Shown piece by piece: positions 8,574-17,444 of a stretch of 34,686 bases of DNA; position 1 is the stretch's first letter; each line of letters opens with the position of its first letter. The notes under the pieces were generated by a model, which did no database searches, was not told the DNA's origin, and saw nothing but the letters and a program-made list of their open reading frames with translations. The DNA comes from Chlamydiota bacterium. Lineage in GTDB: Bacteria; Chlamydiota; Chlamydiia; Chlamydiales; Rhabdochlamydiaceae. The position numbers and the translations under genes are program-made. The stretch is from assembly GCA_947505635.1 (NCBI GenBank), contig CANNLR010000003.1:1-34686 (forward strand), given 5' to 3'.

Positions 8574-8873
8574 ATGAAAAAACAAGGACATCCGCCGTAT
8601 CAAGAAACTCTTTTTGTGGATTCTTCTACCGGTTTTAAGTTTGTTTGTGGAAGTACTTTGAAGCCAAAAGAAAAAGAAATATTTGAAGGTAAAGAATACC
8701 CAGTTATGAAGGTTTCTACTTCATCTGCTTCTCATCCTTTTTGGACTAAGAGTAATCAGTTTGTTGACTCTGAAGGCCGTGTAGATAAATTTATGAAGAA
8801 ATATAAAAAAACTACAGTGGTTCCAGTAGAAGAAGTAGAAGATTCTACGGAAAAAAACCAAAAAAAGAAGTAA
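8574..8873 (+). CDS. rpmE: 50S ribosomal protein L31
   Basis: HPPYQETLFVDSSTGFKFVCGSTL...FEGKEYPVMKVSTSSASHPFWT...EGRVDKF. Confidence 0.93.
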   Translation: MKKQGHPPYQETLFVDSSTGFKFVCGSTLKPKEKEIFEGKEYPVMKVSTSSASHPFWTKSNQFVDSEGRVDKFMKKYKKTTVVPVEEVEDSTEKNQKKK

Positions 8874-8876
8874 TTC

Positions 8877-9941
8877 ATGAAAGAAAGAATACGTCAGCTG
8901 CTTTCTCGCCTAGAGAAAGTAGAAGATCTTTTAGGGGAGCCGCGTATTCTTTCAGATCAAAAAGAATATCGCGCACTTACGCAAGAGCATGCCTATCTTT
9001 CTGAAATAAAAGAAGTTTGGCGCGCTCTTTCTGAAACTGAACAACAGTTGGAAGAAAATCAACTTCTTTTGAAAGAAGAAAATGATCTTGAATTTCAACA
9101 GATCATTCGCGATGAAATCACGAAACTGCAAGAAGAAAAGCCTTTGCTAGTAAGCAGGTTGGAAACCCTTCTTGTCCCTCCAGATCCTAATGATAGTCGA
9201 AATGTTATTTTAGAGCTTCGTGCAGGAACAGGCGGAGATGAAGCTGCTATTTTTGTTGGTGATTGTGTGAGGATGTATAAGCTTTATGCCGACTCTAAGG
9301 GTTGGGCTATAGAGCTACTCTCTTCTACGCCATCAGAGATGGGTGGTTTTAAAGAATATATTATGCTTCTTTCTGGAGCTAACGTATATCGCCTTTTACA
9401 GTATGAATCTGGCACACATCGTGTACAAAGAGTTCCTAAGACAGAATCTCAAGGTCGCGTACATACATCGGCTATAACAGTCGCTATTATGGTTGAGCCG
9501 GACGAAGAAGAAGAGGTCGTTATAGATGAAACAGAACTTAGGGTAGATACCTACAGGTCTTCGGGTGCAGGGGGTCAGCACGTCAATACGACAGATTCTG
9601 CGGTTCGATTGACACATCTTCCTACGGGGATTGTGGTTTATTGCCAAGAAGAAAGAAGTCAGCATAAAAATAAAGATAAGGCTATGCGTCTTTTGTCTGC
9701 TAAGATTGCGGAAGAAAGAAGACGAAAGCTGGATAAAGAAAGGGCTGATGCAAGATCTTCTCAGGTGGGGAGCGGCGATCGATCTGAAAGGATTAGAACC
9801 TATAATTTTCCACAAAATCGATTAACGGATCACCGTATTGATCTTACTTTGTATAAATTGGATCGAATCATGAATGGAGATCTAGACGAAATCACAGATG
9901 CTTTAGTTAAGTTCTTTCATCAACAAAAACTTTCAGGATAG
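8877..9941 (+). CDS. prfA: Peptide chain release factor 1
   Basis: [20 protein letters not shown] (GGQ) and [14 protein letters not shown]. Confidence 0.97.
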   Translation: MKERIRQLLSRLEKVEDLLGEPRILSDQKEYRALTQEHAYLSEIKEVWRALSETEQQLEENQLLLKEENDLEFQQIIRDEITKLQEEKPLLVSRLETLLVPPDPNDSRNVILELRAGTGGDEAAIFVGDCVRMYKLYADSKGWAIELLSSTPSEMGGFKEYIMLLSGANVYRLLQYESGTHRVQRVPKTESQGRVHTSAITVAIMVEPDEEEEVVIDETELRVDTYRSSGAGGQHVNTTDSAVRLTHLPTGIVVYCQEERSQHKNKDKAMRLLSAKIAEERRRKLDKERADARSSQVGSGDRSERIRTYNFPQNRLTDHRIDLTLYKLDRIMNGDLDEITDALVKFFHQQKLSG

Positions 9942-9946
9942 TAAAT

Positions 9947-10795
9947 ATGAGATCCTTAGGGGAAGTTCTTACTTTGTCTATTCAGTACTTGAAGGATAAG
10001 AAGGTGGAAAGTCCTCGATTAACGGCAGAACTTTTGCTAGCTTATATTTTAAAAAAACAGAGACTCGATTTATATATGCAATTTGAGGCTCCTTTAGAAG
10101 AGATGGAATTGGAAAAGTTCCGGCTTTTGCTAAAAAGAGCTTCTTTACACGAGCCTGTAGAGTACATTGTCGAGCAAGTAGACTTTTATGGATGCCTTTT
10201 ATCCGTATCGCCAGATGTTTTAATTCCTCGACCTGAAACGGAAATCTTGGTAGACAAGATTGTAAAAGAAATTAGAAAAGAAGATTTAAGAGATAAAATT
10301 CTTTGGGATATTTGTGCAGGATCTGGGTGTATAGGTCTTAGTATAAAGAAAAAAAATCCTCTATTAAAGGTTTTTTTGTCAGATAATAGCCCTAAAGCTT
10401 TGGCCGTCTGTAAAAAAAATGCAAAAGAAAATGATTTAGAGGTTGAGTGCTTTTTGGGCGATTTTTTGACTCCTTTTAAGGGGATGAAGGCCCATTATGT
10501 TGTTTGCAACCCTCCTTATGTAACAGAAGAAGAATACGAAACCCTTCAGCCTTCGGTTAAAATCTATGAGCCTAAGCAGGCTTTAGTTGGAGGGGAGAGG
10601 GGAGTTGAGTTTTATGAAAGGTTGGCAAAAGAACTTCCAGAGCACTTAGCTCCTGGGGCTAAAGTGTTTTTAGAGTTAGGTTCGGGGCAAGGAAAAGTGT
10701 TAAGTGAAATTTTTTCTTCCTCTTTTTGGGTAAGAAAAGAATTGCTTTTTGATTATGCAGGGCATGATCGGTTTTTTTTCCTTGAAATAGAATGA
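9947..10795 (+). CDS. prmC: Release factor glutamine methyltransferase
   Basis: NPPY motif, IPRPETEILVD, follows prfA. Confidence 0.95.
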   Translation: MRSLGEVLTLSIQYLKDKKVESPRLTAELLLAYILKKQRLDLYMQFEAPLEEMELEKFRLLLKRASLHEPVEYIVEQVDFYGCLLSVSPDVLIPRPETEILVDKIVKEIRKEDLRDKILWDICAGSGCIGLSIKKKNPLLKVFLSDNSPKALAVCKKNAKENDLEVECFLGDFLTPFKGMKAHYVVCNPPYVTEEEYETLQPSVKIYEPKQALVGGERGVEFYERLAKELPEHLAPGAKVFLELGSGQGKVLSEIFSSSFWVRKELLFDYAGHDRFFFLEIE

Positions 10796-10840
10796 GTTCC
10801 TAGATTATCCTGTGTAGCATCTTATAAAAAATTCATCGAT

Positions 10841-12181
10841 ATGTTTGGTATATTAACAGAAAAATTTCAAAATCTTTTTAGTTCGTTAGCAGGAAAAAAG
10901 ACATTAACAGAAGAAAATGTCTCCGATGCAGTTAGACAGGTGCGTCTTGCCCTTTTGGATGCGGATGTGAACTATTCTGTTGTGAGCCAGTTCATAAAAA
11001 AGGTGAAAGAGAAATCTTTAGGCGATAGTGTTCTTAAGTCAGTCAGTCCGGGTCAGTATTTTACGAAAATTGTCCACGATGAACTTATAGAGCTAATGGG
11101 ATCTCAAGAGGAACCTTTGCTGTTGAGAGGCTCTCCTGCTGTTGTTATGCTTTGTGGTCTTCAGGGGGCGGGTAAGACTACTCAATGTGCTAAATTAGCT
11201 TATTATTTATTGCAAAAAGATAAGCAGAAAAAAATTCTTTTGGCAGCCTGTGATTTGCAAAGACCTGCGGCAGTAGAGCAGCTAAAAAGACTAGGCGAAC
11301 AGATCGGAGTTGTTGTATTTTCTATTGATGCAGAAAAAGACCCCATCAAAGTGGCTACTCTAGCTTTAGAAAAGGCGAAAAAAGAATCTTTTGATGTGCT
11401 CATTGTCGATACGGCAGGACGCTTGCATGTAGATGAAGAGCTTATGGCTCAGCTGGAAAAGCTGAAAAAAATATTACAACCTTGTGAGACTCTTTTTGTA
11501 GCAAGTAGTCAAACGGGGCAAGACGCTGTTAAAACGGCACAAGAATTTGATACAAAGATTTGTATTACCGGTACGATTTTGACCATGTTGGATGGAAGCT
11601 CTAGAGCGGGGGCTGCCATCTCTATTCGAGAAATTACAAAGAAGCCGTTAAAATTTGAAGGGATTGGAGAAAAAGTAGCGGATTTACAGCCGTTTAACCC
11701 ACAATCCATGGCAGATCGCATTCTAGGAATGGGAGATGTCATTAATTTGGTCAGGAAGAGTCAAGAGCATTTTAATGAAGAAGAAGATAAAGAGATGGAA
11801 AAAAAGCTTTTAAAAGCTTCTTTTACCTATGGGGACTATCTTAAGGCTTTATCTAAAATGAAGAAGATGGGATCCTTTAAAAGCATTTTAAAGATGATTC
11901 CAGGGATGCCTGCACTAGACGGAATCGAGATTGATGAAAAAGAGATGAGTGGAGTAGAGGCTATTATTCTTTCTATGACAGCAAAAGAACGGGAAGAAAA
12001 AGTAGAATTAGTTCCTAGTCGGAGAAGAAGGATTGCAGCGGGAAGCGGGACTAGTATAGATGATGTCAATCGGCTCGTGAAAAAATTTAAGAGAATGAAA
12101 CAGTTTTTTAAAGATATGCCCAGTCTCAAGAAGCAGATGTCGAAAGGGGCTGGAAATAAGGAGAGTTTTTTATGGCGTTAA
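10841..12181 (+). CDS. ffh: Signal recognition particle protein Ffh
   Basis: GLQGAGKTTQCAKLA, DTAGRLHVDEELM, RILGMGD, M-domain SRRRRIAAGSGTS. Confidence 0.95.
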   Translation: MFGILTEKFQNLFSSLAGKKTLTEENVSDAVRQVRLALLDADVNYSVVSQFIKKVKEKSLGDSVLKSVSPGQYFTKIVHDELIELMGSQEEPLLLRGSPAVVMLCGLQGAGKTTQCAKLAYYLLQKDKQKKILLAACDLQRPAAVEQLKRLGEQIGVVVFSIDAEKDPIKVATLALEKAKKESFDVLIVDTAGRLHVDEELMAQLEKLKKILQPCETLFVASSQTGQDAVKTAQEFDTKICITGTILTMLDGSSRAGAAISIREITKKPLKFEGIGEKVADLQPFNPQSMADRILGMGDVINLVRKSQEHFNEEEDKEMEKKLLKASFTYGDYLKALSKMKKMGSFKSILKMIPGMPALDGIEIDEKEMSGVEAIILSMTAKEREEKVELVPSRRRRIAAGSGTSIDDVNRLVKKFKRMKQFFKDMPSLKKQMSKGAGNKESFLWR

Positions 12182-12498
12182 AGATTCGTTTAAGACAACA
12201 GGGATGTAAGAATGGACAAACCTATCGTGTTGTTATAGCAGATGCAAAATCTAGAAGAGATGGAAAGTATGTAGAGAAGTTGGGCTGGTATCTTCCTCTT
12301 CTACAAGAAAATAATTGTAGCATTAATGGAGAAAGAGTGACTCATTGGCTCGATCTAGGCGCTCAAATGTCAGATCAAGTGAAGTCCCTTGTAGAAAAGA
12401 ACGCTCCAGAAGTTATGGTTAAGTTTCGTGAGAAAAAGCAAGCTATTTATGCAAGAAAAGTAGCTGCAAAAAGAGCAAAAAAAGAAAAGAGCGTATAA
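12172..12498 (+). CDS. rpsP: 30S ribosomal protein S16
   Basis: MALKIRLRQQGCKNGQTYRVVIADAKSRRDGKYVEKLGWY; overlaps the ffh stop. Confidence 0.95.
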   Translation: MALKIRLRQQGCKNGQTYRVVIADAKSRRDGKYVEKLGWYLPLLQENNCSINGERVTHWLDLGAQMSDQVKSLVEKNAPEVMVKFREKKQAIYARKVAAKRAKKEKSV

Positions 12499-12506
12499 GC
12501 TGAACT

Positions 12507-13196
12507 ATGAAAATCCATATCCTGTCTCTTTTTCCTGAGTATTTTCAGGGGCCTTTTGATGTAAGTATTATTAAAAGGGCGAGAGACAAGGGGATTTTAG
12601 ATATACAGCTTGTAGATATTCGAGACTTTGCAGAAGGGAAGCATAAGAAGGTAGATGATAGACCTTATGGGGGAGGCCCCGGTATGATATTGATGCCAGA
12701 GCCACTTTGTAAAGCCATACGATCTGTTAAAACAGAGACTTCGAGAGTGATACATCTTTCTCCTCAAGGACCTGTTCTTTCTGCCGCGGTTTGCGAAAGA
12801 TTATCTCATTTTGATCACTTGATTTTGCTTTGTGGTCACTATGAAGGGGTAGATGAGAGAGTAATAGAAAAAGAAGTTGATGAGGAAATTAGCATAGGAG
12901 ACTATGTTTTGACCAATGGTTGCCTTTCCTCCATTGTACTGATCGATGCTCTTTCTCGTTTTATCCCTGGTGTGATTGGTCACGAAGAAGCTGCCTCTCA
13001 AGATTCTTTTCAAGAGGGGATTTTCGAGGGACCGCATTATACAAAGCCTTATGATTTTGAAGGATCTTTGGTCCCTCAGGTATTAGCTAGTGGTCATCAT
13101 GAGGAAATTGCTAAGTGGCGAAAGAAAAAAGCATTAGAAAAAACAAAAAAGATTCGCCCTGACTTATATCAGGGACTCCAAGGAGAAAATATATGA
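12507..13196 (+). CDS. trmD: tRNA (guanine-N1)-methyltransferase
   Basis: KVDDRPYGGGPGMILMPEPL, LLCGHYEGVDERV, SIGDYVLTNG. Confidence 0.97.
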   Translation: MKIHILSLFPEYFQGPFDVSIIKRARDKGILDIQLVDIRDFAEGKHKKVDDRPYGGGPGMILMPEPLCKAIRSVKTETSRVIHLSPQGPVLSAAVCERLSHFDHLILLCGHYEGVDERVIEKEVDEEISIGDYVLTNGCLSSIVLIDALSRFIPGVIGHEEAASQDSFQEGIFEGPHYTKPYDFEGSLVPQVLASGHHEEIAKWRKKKALEKTKKIRPDLYQGLQGENI

Positions 13197-13591
13197 AACA
13201 AAGTCCATTAATTCAGTCGATTGAAGCAGGGCAATTAAAGACCTCTATTCCCTTATTTCGTGTTGGAGATACTATCTCTGTTCACACTCGCATTGTTGAA
13301 GGGGAAAAAGAAAGAGTACAGGTGTTCACAGGGACAGTTATTGCTCGTAAAGGTGCAAGTCTTTCTGAGACATTTTCTCTTTACAGAATTTCCTACGGTT
13401 CTGCGATGGAAAAAGTGTTTATGATTCACAGCCCTAGAATTACTAAAATTGAACTTGTTAAGAATGGTAAAGTTCGTAGAAGTAAGATCTATTACATTAG
13501 AGGCGCTTTTGGTAAGAAAGCAAAAATCCAAGAGAGAATTCGCGCTAAGGTATCTACTAATGTTGCACCAACTGTTGATCAAACAAGTTAA
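13193..13591 (+). CDS. rplS: 50S ribosomal protein L19
   Basis: FRVGDTISVHTRIVEGEKERVQVFTGTVIARKG; canonical order after trmD. Confidence 0.96.
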   Translation: MKQSPLIQSIEAGQLKTSIPLFRVGDTISVHTRIVEGEKERVQVFTGTVIARKGASLSETFSLYRISYGSAMEKVFMIHSPRITKIELVKNGKVRRSKIYYIRGAFGKKAKIQERIRAKVSTNVAPTVDQTS

Positions 13592-14246
13592 ATCTCTTGA
13601 CGAGCCTCTGGATAAGTTTTATTTTGAAAGACAAGCTCGTTTACAAGGTTATCGGGTAATTGCAGGAGTAGATGAAGCGGGTAGAGGTCCAATAGCTGGA
13701 CCTCTTGTCGTGGCAGCCTGTATTCTACCCGAGAAGCTTGTCTTTCAGGGGATTGATGATAGCAAAAAGCTTTCCTCTACAAAAAGAGAAAGTCTTTATA
13801 AGCAAATCACATCCCATCCTGATATCATTTTTTCTATTGTTATTATAGAAAAAGAAATCATCGATCAGATCAATATTTTGCAAGCTACATTGAAAGGAAT
13901 GCAAGAGGCTATAGCTTTTTTGAAGACTCAGCCCGATTTTGTTCTTGTTGATGGTAATCAATGTCCTCTATTCCCTATTCCTTCAAAAGGGGTTGTCCAG
14001 GGAGATAGCCTTTCTTATAGCATTGGAGCTGCTTCTATCCTAGCCAAGGTTAAAAGAGATGAAATCATGCTCGAGTATGACGCTAAATGGCCTGAGTATG
14101 GTTTTGCTAAGCATAAAGGGTATCCAACCGCAGCTCATCGAGAGATTCTTATGAGACTGGGGCCTTGTCCTATTCATCGAGAAAGTTACGCTCCTGTAAA
14201 AAAAGCTATGGAGTTATTTGCATCCACCTCCTCACTTCTTAATTGA
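13560..14246 (+). CDS. rnhB: Ribonuclease HII
   Basis: VIAGVDEAGRGPIAGPLVVAA; ATG 13560 (overlapping rplS) preferred to 13449. Confidence 0.95.
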   Translation: MLHQLLIKQVKSLDEPLDKFYFERQARLQGYRVIAGVDEAGRGPIAGPLVVAACILPEKLVFQGIDDSKKLSSTKRESLYKQITSHPDIIFSIVIIEKEIIDQINILQATLKGMQEAIAFLKTQPDFVLVDGNQCPLFPIPSKGVVQGDSLSYSIGAASILAKVKRDEIMLEYDAKWPEYGFAKHKGYPTAAHREILMRLGPCPIHRESYAPVKKAMELFASTSSLLN

Positions 14247-14299
14247 AAAATATTCAGAAAATAGAGCAGTCACTTAATCTGATAGTTTTAACGGTAAAA

Positions 14300-14393
14300 T
14301 AGATCACAAAATTATGATTTTTACGATTTGGTGACCACTTTCTTGGTGCCAAAATCAGGTCACCAAAATGAATTTTATTGATTTAGTGATCTA
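14300..14393. repeat. Duplicated imperfect-palindrome unit (operator-like array)
   Basis: TAGATCAC...TTTGGTGACC (14300-14337) and GGTCACCAAA...GTGATCTA (14359-14393), similar by direct and inverted comparison. Confidence 0.65.
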
Positions 14394-14433
14394 ATTGTTA
14401 TATTATACAATTAATACACCAGGAGAAAGATCG

Positions 14434-15870
14434 ATGTTTCATGGTAGAGAAAAAGAACTTAACCTTCTGAATGGACTCTTAGATAAGAACATAGCAAGTC
14501 TTGTTGTTATTAAGGGAAGAAGACGAATTGGAAAAAGTCGTCTTGTAGAAGAATTCGCTAGGAAAACTGGAATTCGGATATTTTCTTTTACAGGGTTATT
14601 TCCTACTAAAAAAACAACTGCAAGGTCAGAAAGAGAAGATTTTGTTGCACAAATGGCGGATCTAGACATCGTAGGGGTAGCAGCCGATGATTGGGGACAT
14701 ATTTTTAGACAGTTAGCTTCCTATACCCAGCAAGGACGAACTCTAATCTTACTAGATGAAATTTCATGGATGGGCAGTAAAGATTCCGACTTCCTAGGTA
14801 AATTAAAAAGTGCTTGGGATCTTCACTTTAAAAGAAATCCAGCTCTTATTTTAGTCTTATGTGGCTCTATTTCAAGTTGGATTGAAAAAGAAATTCTTAA
14901 TAGTTCAGCTTTTTTAGGACGCATTTCTTTGAATATAACTCTAGCAGAACTTTCGTTATCTCAATGTAATCTATTTTGGGGAACATCGGGAAGTCATGTA
15001 GCCGCGTATGATAAACTAAAAGTTTTAAGCGTAACAGGAGGCGTTCCTCGGTATCTTGAGGAGATTAACCCTTCTATGCCCGCAGAAGAAAATATTCGTC
15101 GTCTTTGTTTTCAAAAAGAAGGCTTTTTATTCGATGAATTTCGGCATATTTTTGCTGATTTATTCCAACGAAAAAGTGAAATCTATGAAAAATTTACCCA
15201 TTCTCTTTTGGATTCAGCTCAAGAGCTTACCGATATCTATACAACGCTGGATATCAAAAAAAGCGGAAAAGCCTCTATTTGTTTAGAGAATCTGATTTTA
15301 TCCGGATTCCTAACGAGAGATTATTCTTGGTCTATCAAAGAAGGAAAAGAATCAAAATTAAGCAAATTTAGACTAAAAGATAATTATATCAGATTTTACC
15401 TAAAATGGATCAAACCAAACAAACATAAAATAGAGTTGGATCTGTTTACCAACAGATCAATTCTCAGTTTGCCCGGCTGGGAAACGATTATGGGATTACA
15501 ATTTGAAAATTTAGTGTTGCACAATCGAAAGTCTATACAAAAAATCCTTCAACTCTTCCCTGAGACCATTATTTTTGATAACCCCTATTTTCAACACGCC
15601 ACAAAAACTCAAGCTGGCTGTCAAATTGATTATATGATTCAGACGGCCCATCATTTCTTATACATCTGCGAGATAAAATTTTCCCAAAAGCCGATAGGAA
15701 TAGAAATCCTTTCTGTTATGAAAGAAAAAATGAAACGGTTAAAAATCCCCAAACACTTTTCATTTTATCCGGTCTTGATTCACGTATGTGGAGTACACAA
15801 GGAAGTGATAGAAAGTGGTTTTTTTGCCAAAATCATCGATTTCAGCGCTCTACTCCATTCTGATGTTTAA
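14434..15870 (+). CDS. Archaeal-type AAA ATPase with DUF234-like C-terminal nuclease-like domain
   Basis: VVIKGRRRIGKSRLVEEF Walker A; LILLDEISWMG Walker B; C-terminal CQIDYMI...LYICEIKFS; ATG 14434 with AGGAG upstream. Confidence 0.8.
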   Translation: MFHGREKELNLLNGLLDKNIASLVVIKGRRRIGKSRLVEEFARKTGIRIFSFTGLFPTKKTTARSEREDFVAQMADLDIVGVAADDWGHIFRQLASYTQQGRTLILLDEISWMGSKDSDFLGKLKSAWDLHFKRNPALILVLCGSISSWIEKEILNSSAFLGRISLNITLAELSLSQCNLFWGTSGSHVAAYDKLKVLSVTGGVPRYLEEINPSMPAEENIRRLCFQKEGFLFDEFRHIFADLFQRKSEIYEKFTHSLLDSAQELTDIYTTLDIKKSGKASICLENLILSGFLTRDYSWSIKEGKESKLSKFRLKDNYIRFYLKWIKPNKHKIELDLFTNRSILSLPGWETIMGLQFENLVLHNRKSIQKILQLFPETIIFDNPYFQHATKTQAGCQIDYMIQTAHHFLYICEIKFSQKPIGIEILSVMKEKMKRLKIPKHFSFYPVLIHVCGVHKEVIESGFFAKIIDFSALLHSDV

Positions 15871-15941
15871 GCTTCTCAAAGAAGTCAGGTGATAAGTACC
15901 ACTAGAAGAGTAGAACCTGCACAATCTTGGTTGGTTTGGGT

Positions 15942-16772
15942 CTAGCGGGCTTTTTTTGTTTTATAAAGAAGAAATAGTCCCGCTAGGAAAAAGGGAACGC
16001 TAAGAATCTGTCCCATGGTGAGTAAGTCTTGCGTTCCCATGAGAACGCTTTGTTCTGTTTTCACATATTCTATAAGGAATCGGAATCCAAAAACAAGGGT
16101 AAGGAAAAGACCTAGAGTCCTTCCTTGTCTTTTGGTTCCAAGATCTTTTTTGCGGATAAAGAATATAAGGGCTAATAGAAAATAGAAAGAGGCTTCATAG
16201 AGCTGAACTGGATGTCTAGCTAAGGGAAGGCTTCCATCAGCCGGGTGTCCAAAGACTATTCCAATGGGGAGAGTAGTTGGCGTTCCTAAGATTTCTTGGT
16301 TGAAGAAATTACCGATTCGTATGAACCCTCCGATAATGGCTGCGGGCAAACAAATAAAATCTAAAAATCCAAGAAAGGAAAGGTCGGGGAGTCGGGCTTT
16401 TTCTTTTTTAAAGAAAAAGGCGAAAGCAATAACGAGTCCTAGGGCTCCGCCATGACTTGCAAGTCCTCCTTGCCAAGGTTGAAGGATGGTCCAGGGATGT
16501 AATCGCAGTGTATGCCAATCTTGATAAAATAGGACATCGCCAAGTCTTGCTCCTACAATAACTCCGATGACTCCGTAGACAAGAGCTCGTTCAGCAAGAT
16601 CTTTAGCTATCTTAGAGGGGACAAATCGCTTAAGCAGGTAGACGAGGAGAAAGTATCCTAAGAGAAAGCCTAAAGCAAAGAAAAAGCCGTACCAGAGGAT
16701 AGGTCTTTCTAAAAAGGGAAGGTTAAAGGAAAACATCTCTCTTGCCGGGTCCCAAAAGATAAAATTAAGCAT
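15942..16772 (-). CDS. lgt: Prolipoprotein diacylglyceryl transferase
   Basis: WYGFFFALGFLLGY, GARLGDVLFY, GLASHGGALG, RIGNFFNQEILG. Confidence 0.95.
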   Translation of the reverse strand: MLNFIFWDPAREMFSFNLPFLERPILWYGFFFALGFLLGYFLLVYLLKRFVPSKIAKDLAERALVYGVIGVIVGARLGDVLFYQDWHTLRLHPWTILQPWQGGLASHGGALGLVIAFAFFFKKEKARLPDLSFLGFLDFICLPAAIIGGFIRIGNFFNQEILGTPTTLPIGIVFGHPADGSLPLARHPVQLYEASFYFLLALIFFIRKKDLGTKRQGRTLGLFLTLVFGFRFLIEYVKTEQSVLMGTQDLLTMGQILSVPFFLAGLFLLYKTKKAR

Positions 16773-16877
16773 GGATTTTCCTTTTTTTTACTTAAGAATG
16801 TAACAGGGCGATATTTTTTTTAATAGGAGTTTTCTTGTAAATTTCGTATCCTTTTGGGAGCGTAAGGTGGTGAATCT

Positions 16878-17300
16878 ATGTATAAAATTACTATTTTTTC
16901 TGTGGGAAAAACTAAGGAGTCTTGGCTTTTAGAAGCTACATCAGAGTATGAGATGAGGCTTCAGTCGCTTATAGAGATTAAATGGGTTTTTGTAAAAAAG
17001 TCAGAGCAGTTAGCTCCTTTACTAGAGCAAATCCCTTTTATAGCGCTAACTCCAGAAGCTAGGCAATTTACAAGTGAAGAGTTCTCCTCTCAACTACATA
17101 ACTGGCTAGAGAAATTGGGAAGTAGGCTTTCTTTTTTAATAGGGGGAGCTGAAGGGATTGCCCCAGAGCTTTTAACCAAGGCTTATGCTACTTTAAGTTT
17201 TTCTAAGATGACATTCACACATCAGATGATTCGTTTGCTATTAATAGAACAGATTTATCGCGCAGCAGAGATTCAAAAAGGATCCAATTATCATAAATGA
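16878..17300 (+). CDS. rlmH: 23S rRNA pseudouridine-1915 N3 methyltransferase RlmH
   Basis: ALTPEARQFTSEEF, FLIGGAEGIAPEL, TFTHQMIRLLLIEQIYRA, GSNYHK C-terminus. Confidence 0.93.
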   Translation: MYKITIFSVGKTKESWLLEATSEYEMRLQSLIEIKWVFVKKSEQLAPLLEQIPFIALTPEARQFTSEEFSSQLHNWLEKLGSRLSFLIGGAEGIAPELLTKAYATLSFSKMTFTHQMIRLLLIEQIYRAAEIQKGSNYHK

Positions 17301-17444
17301 TCTACCATTTTCCGAAGAAAGAGGCAAAGCCTACCTAAATTGAGTTCTTCAAAGAAAATAGGTGCTAATTTTTTACAATATAGTTTATAAAAAAACTATA
17401 TATAGTTGATTTTGGACAATCGTACCCGCTATGGAAAGGTTTTT

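Noticed and set aside
8406-8603. Minus-strand 65-aa ORF over the rpmE leader
   Set aside because: Antisense to the structured leader and L31 start; no coding signature
9396-9825. ORFs 9396..9815 (-) and 9631..9825 (+)
   Set aside because: Out-of-frame or antisense overlap with prfA
11203-12129. Minus-strand ORFs inside ffh
   Set aside because: Antisense shadows; ffh is clearly the real gene
14300-14393. CRISPR array
   Set aside because: Only two imperfect units with palindromic structure and no spacer regularity
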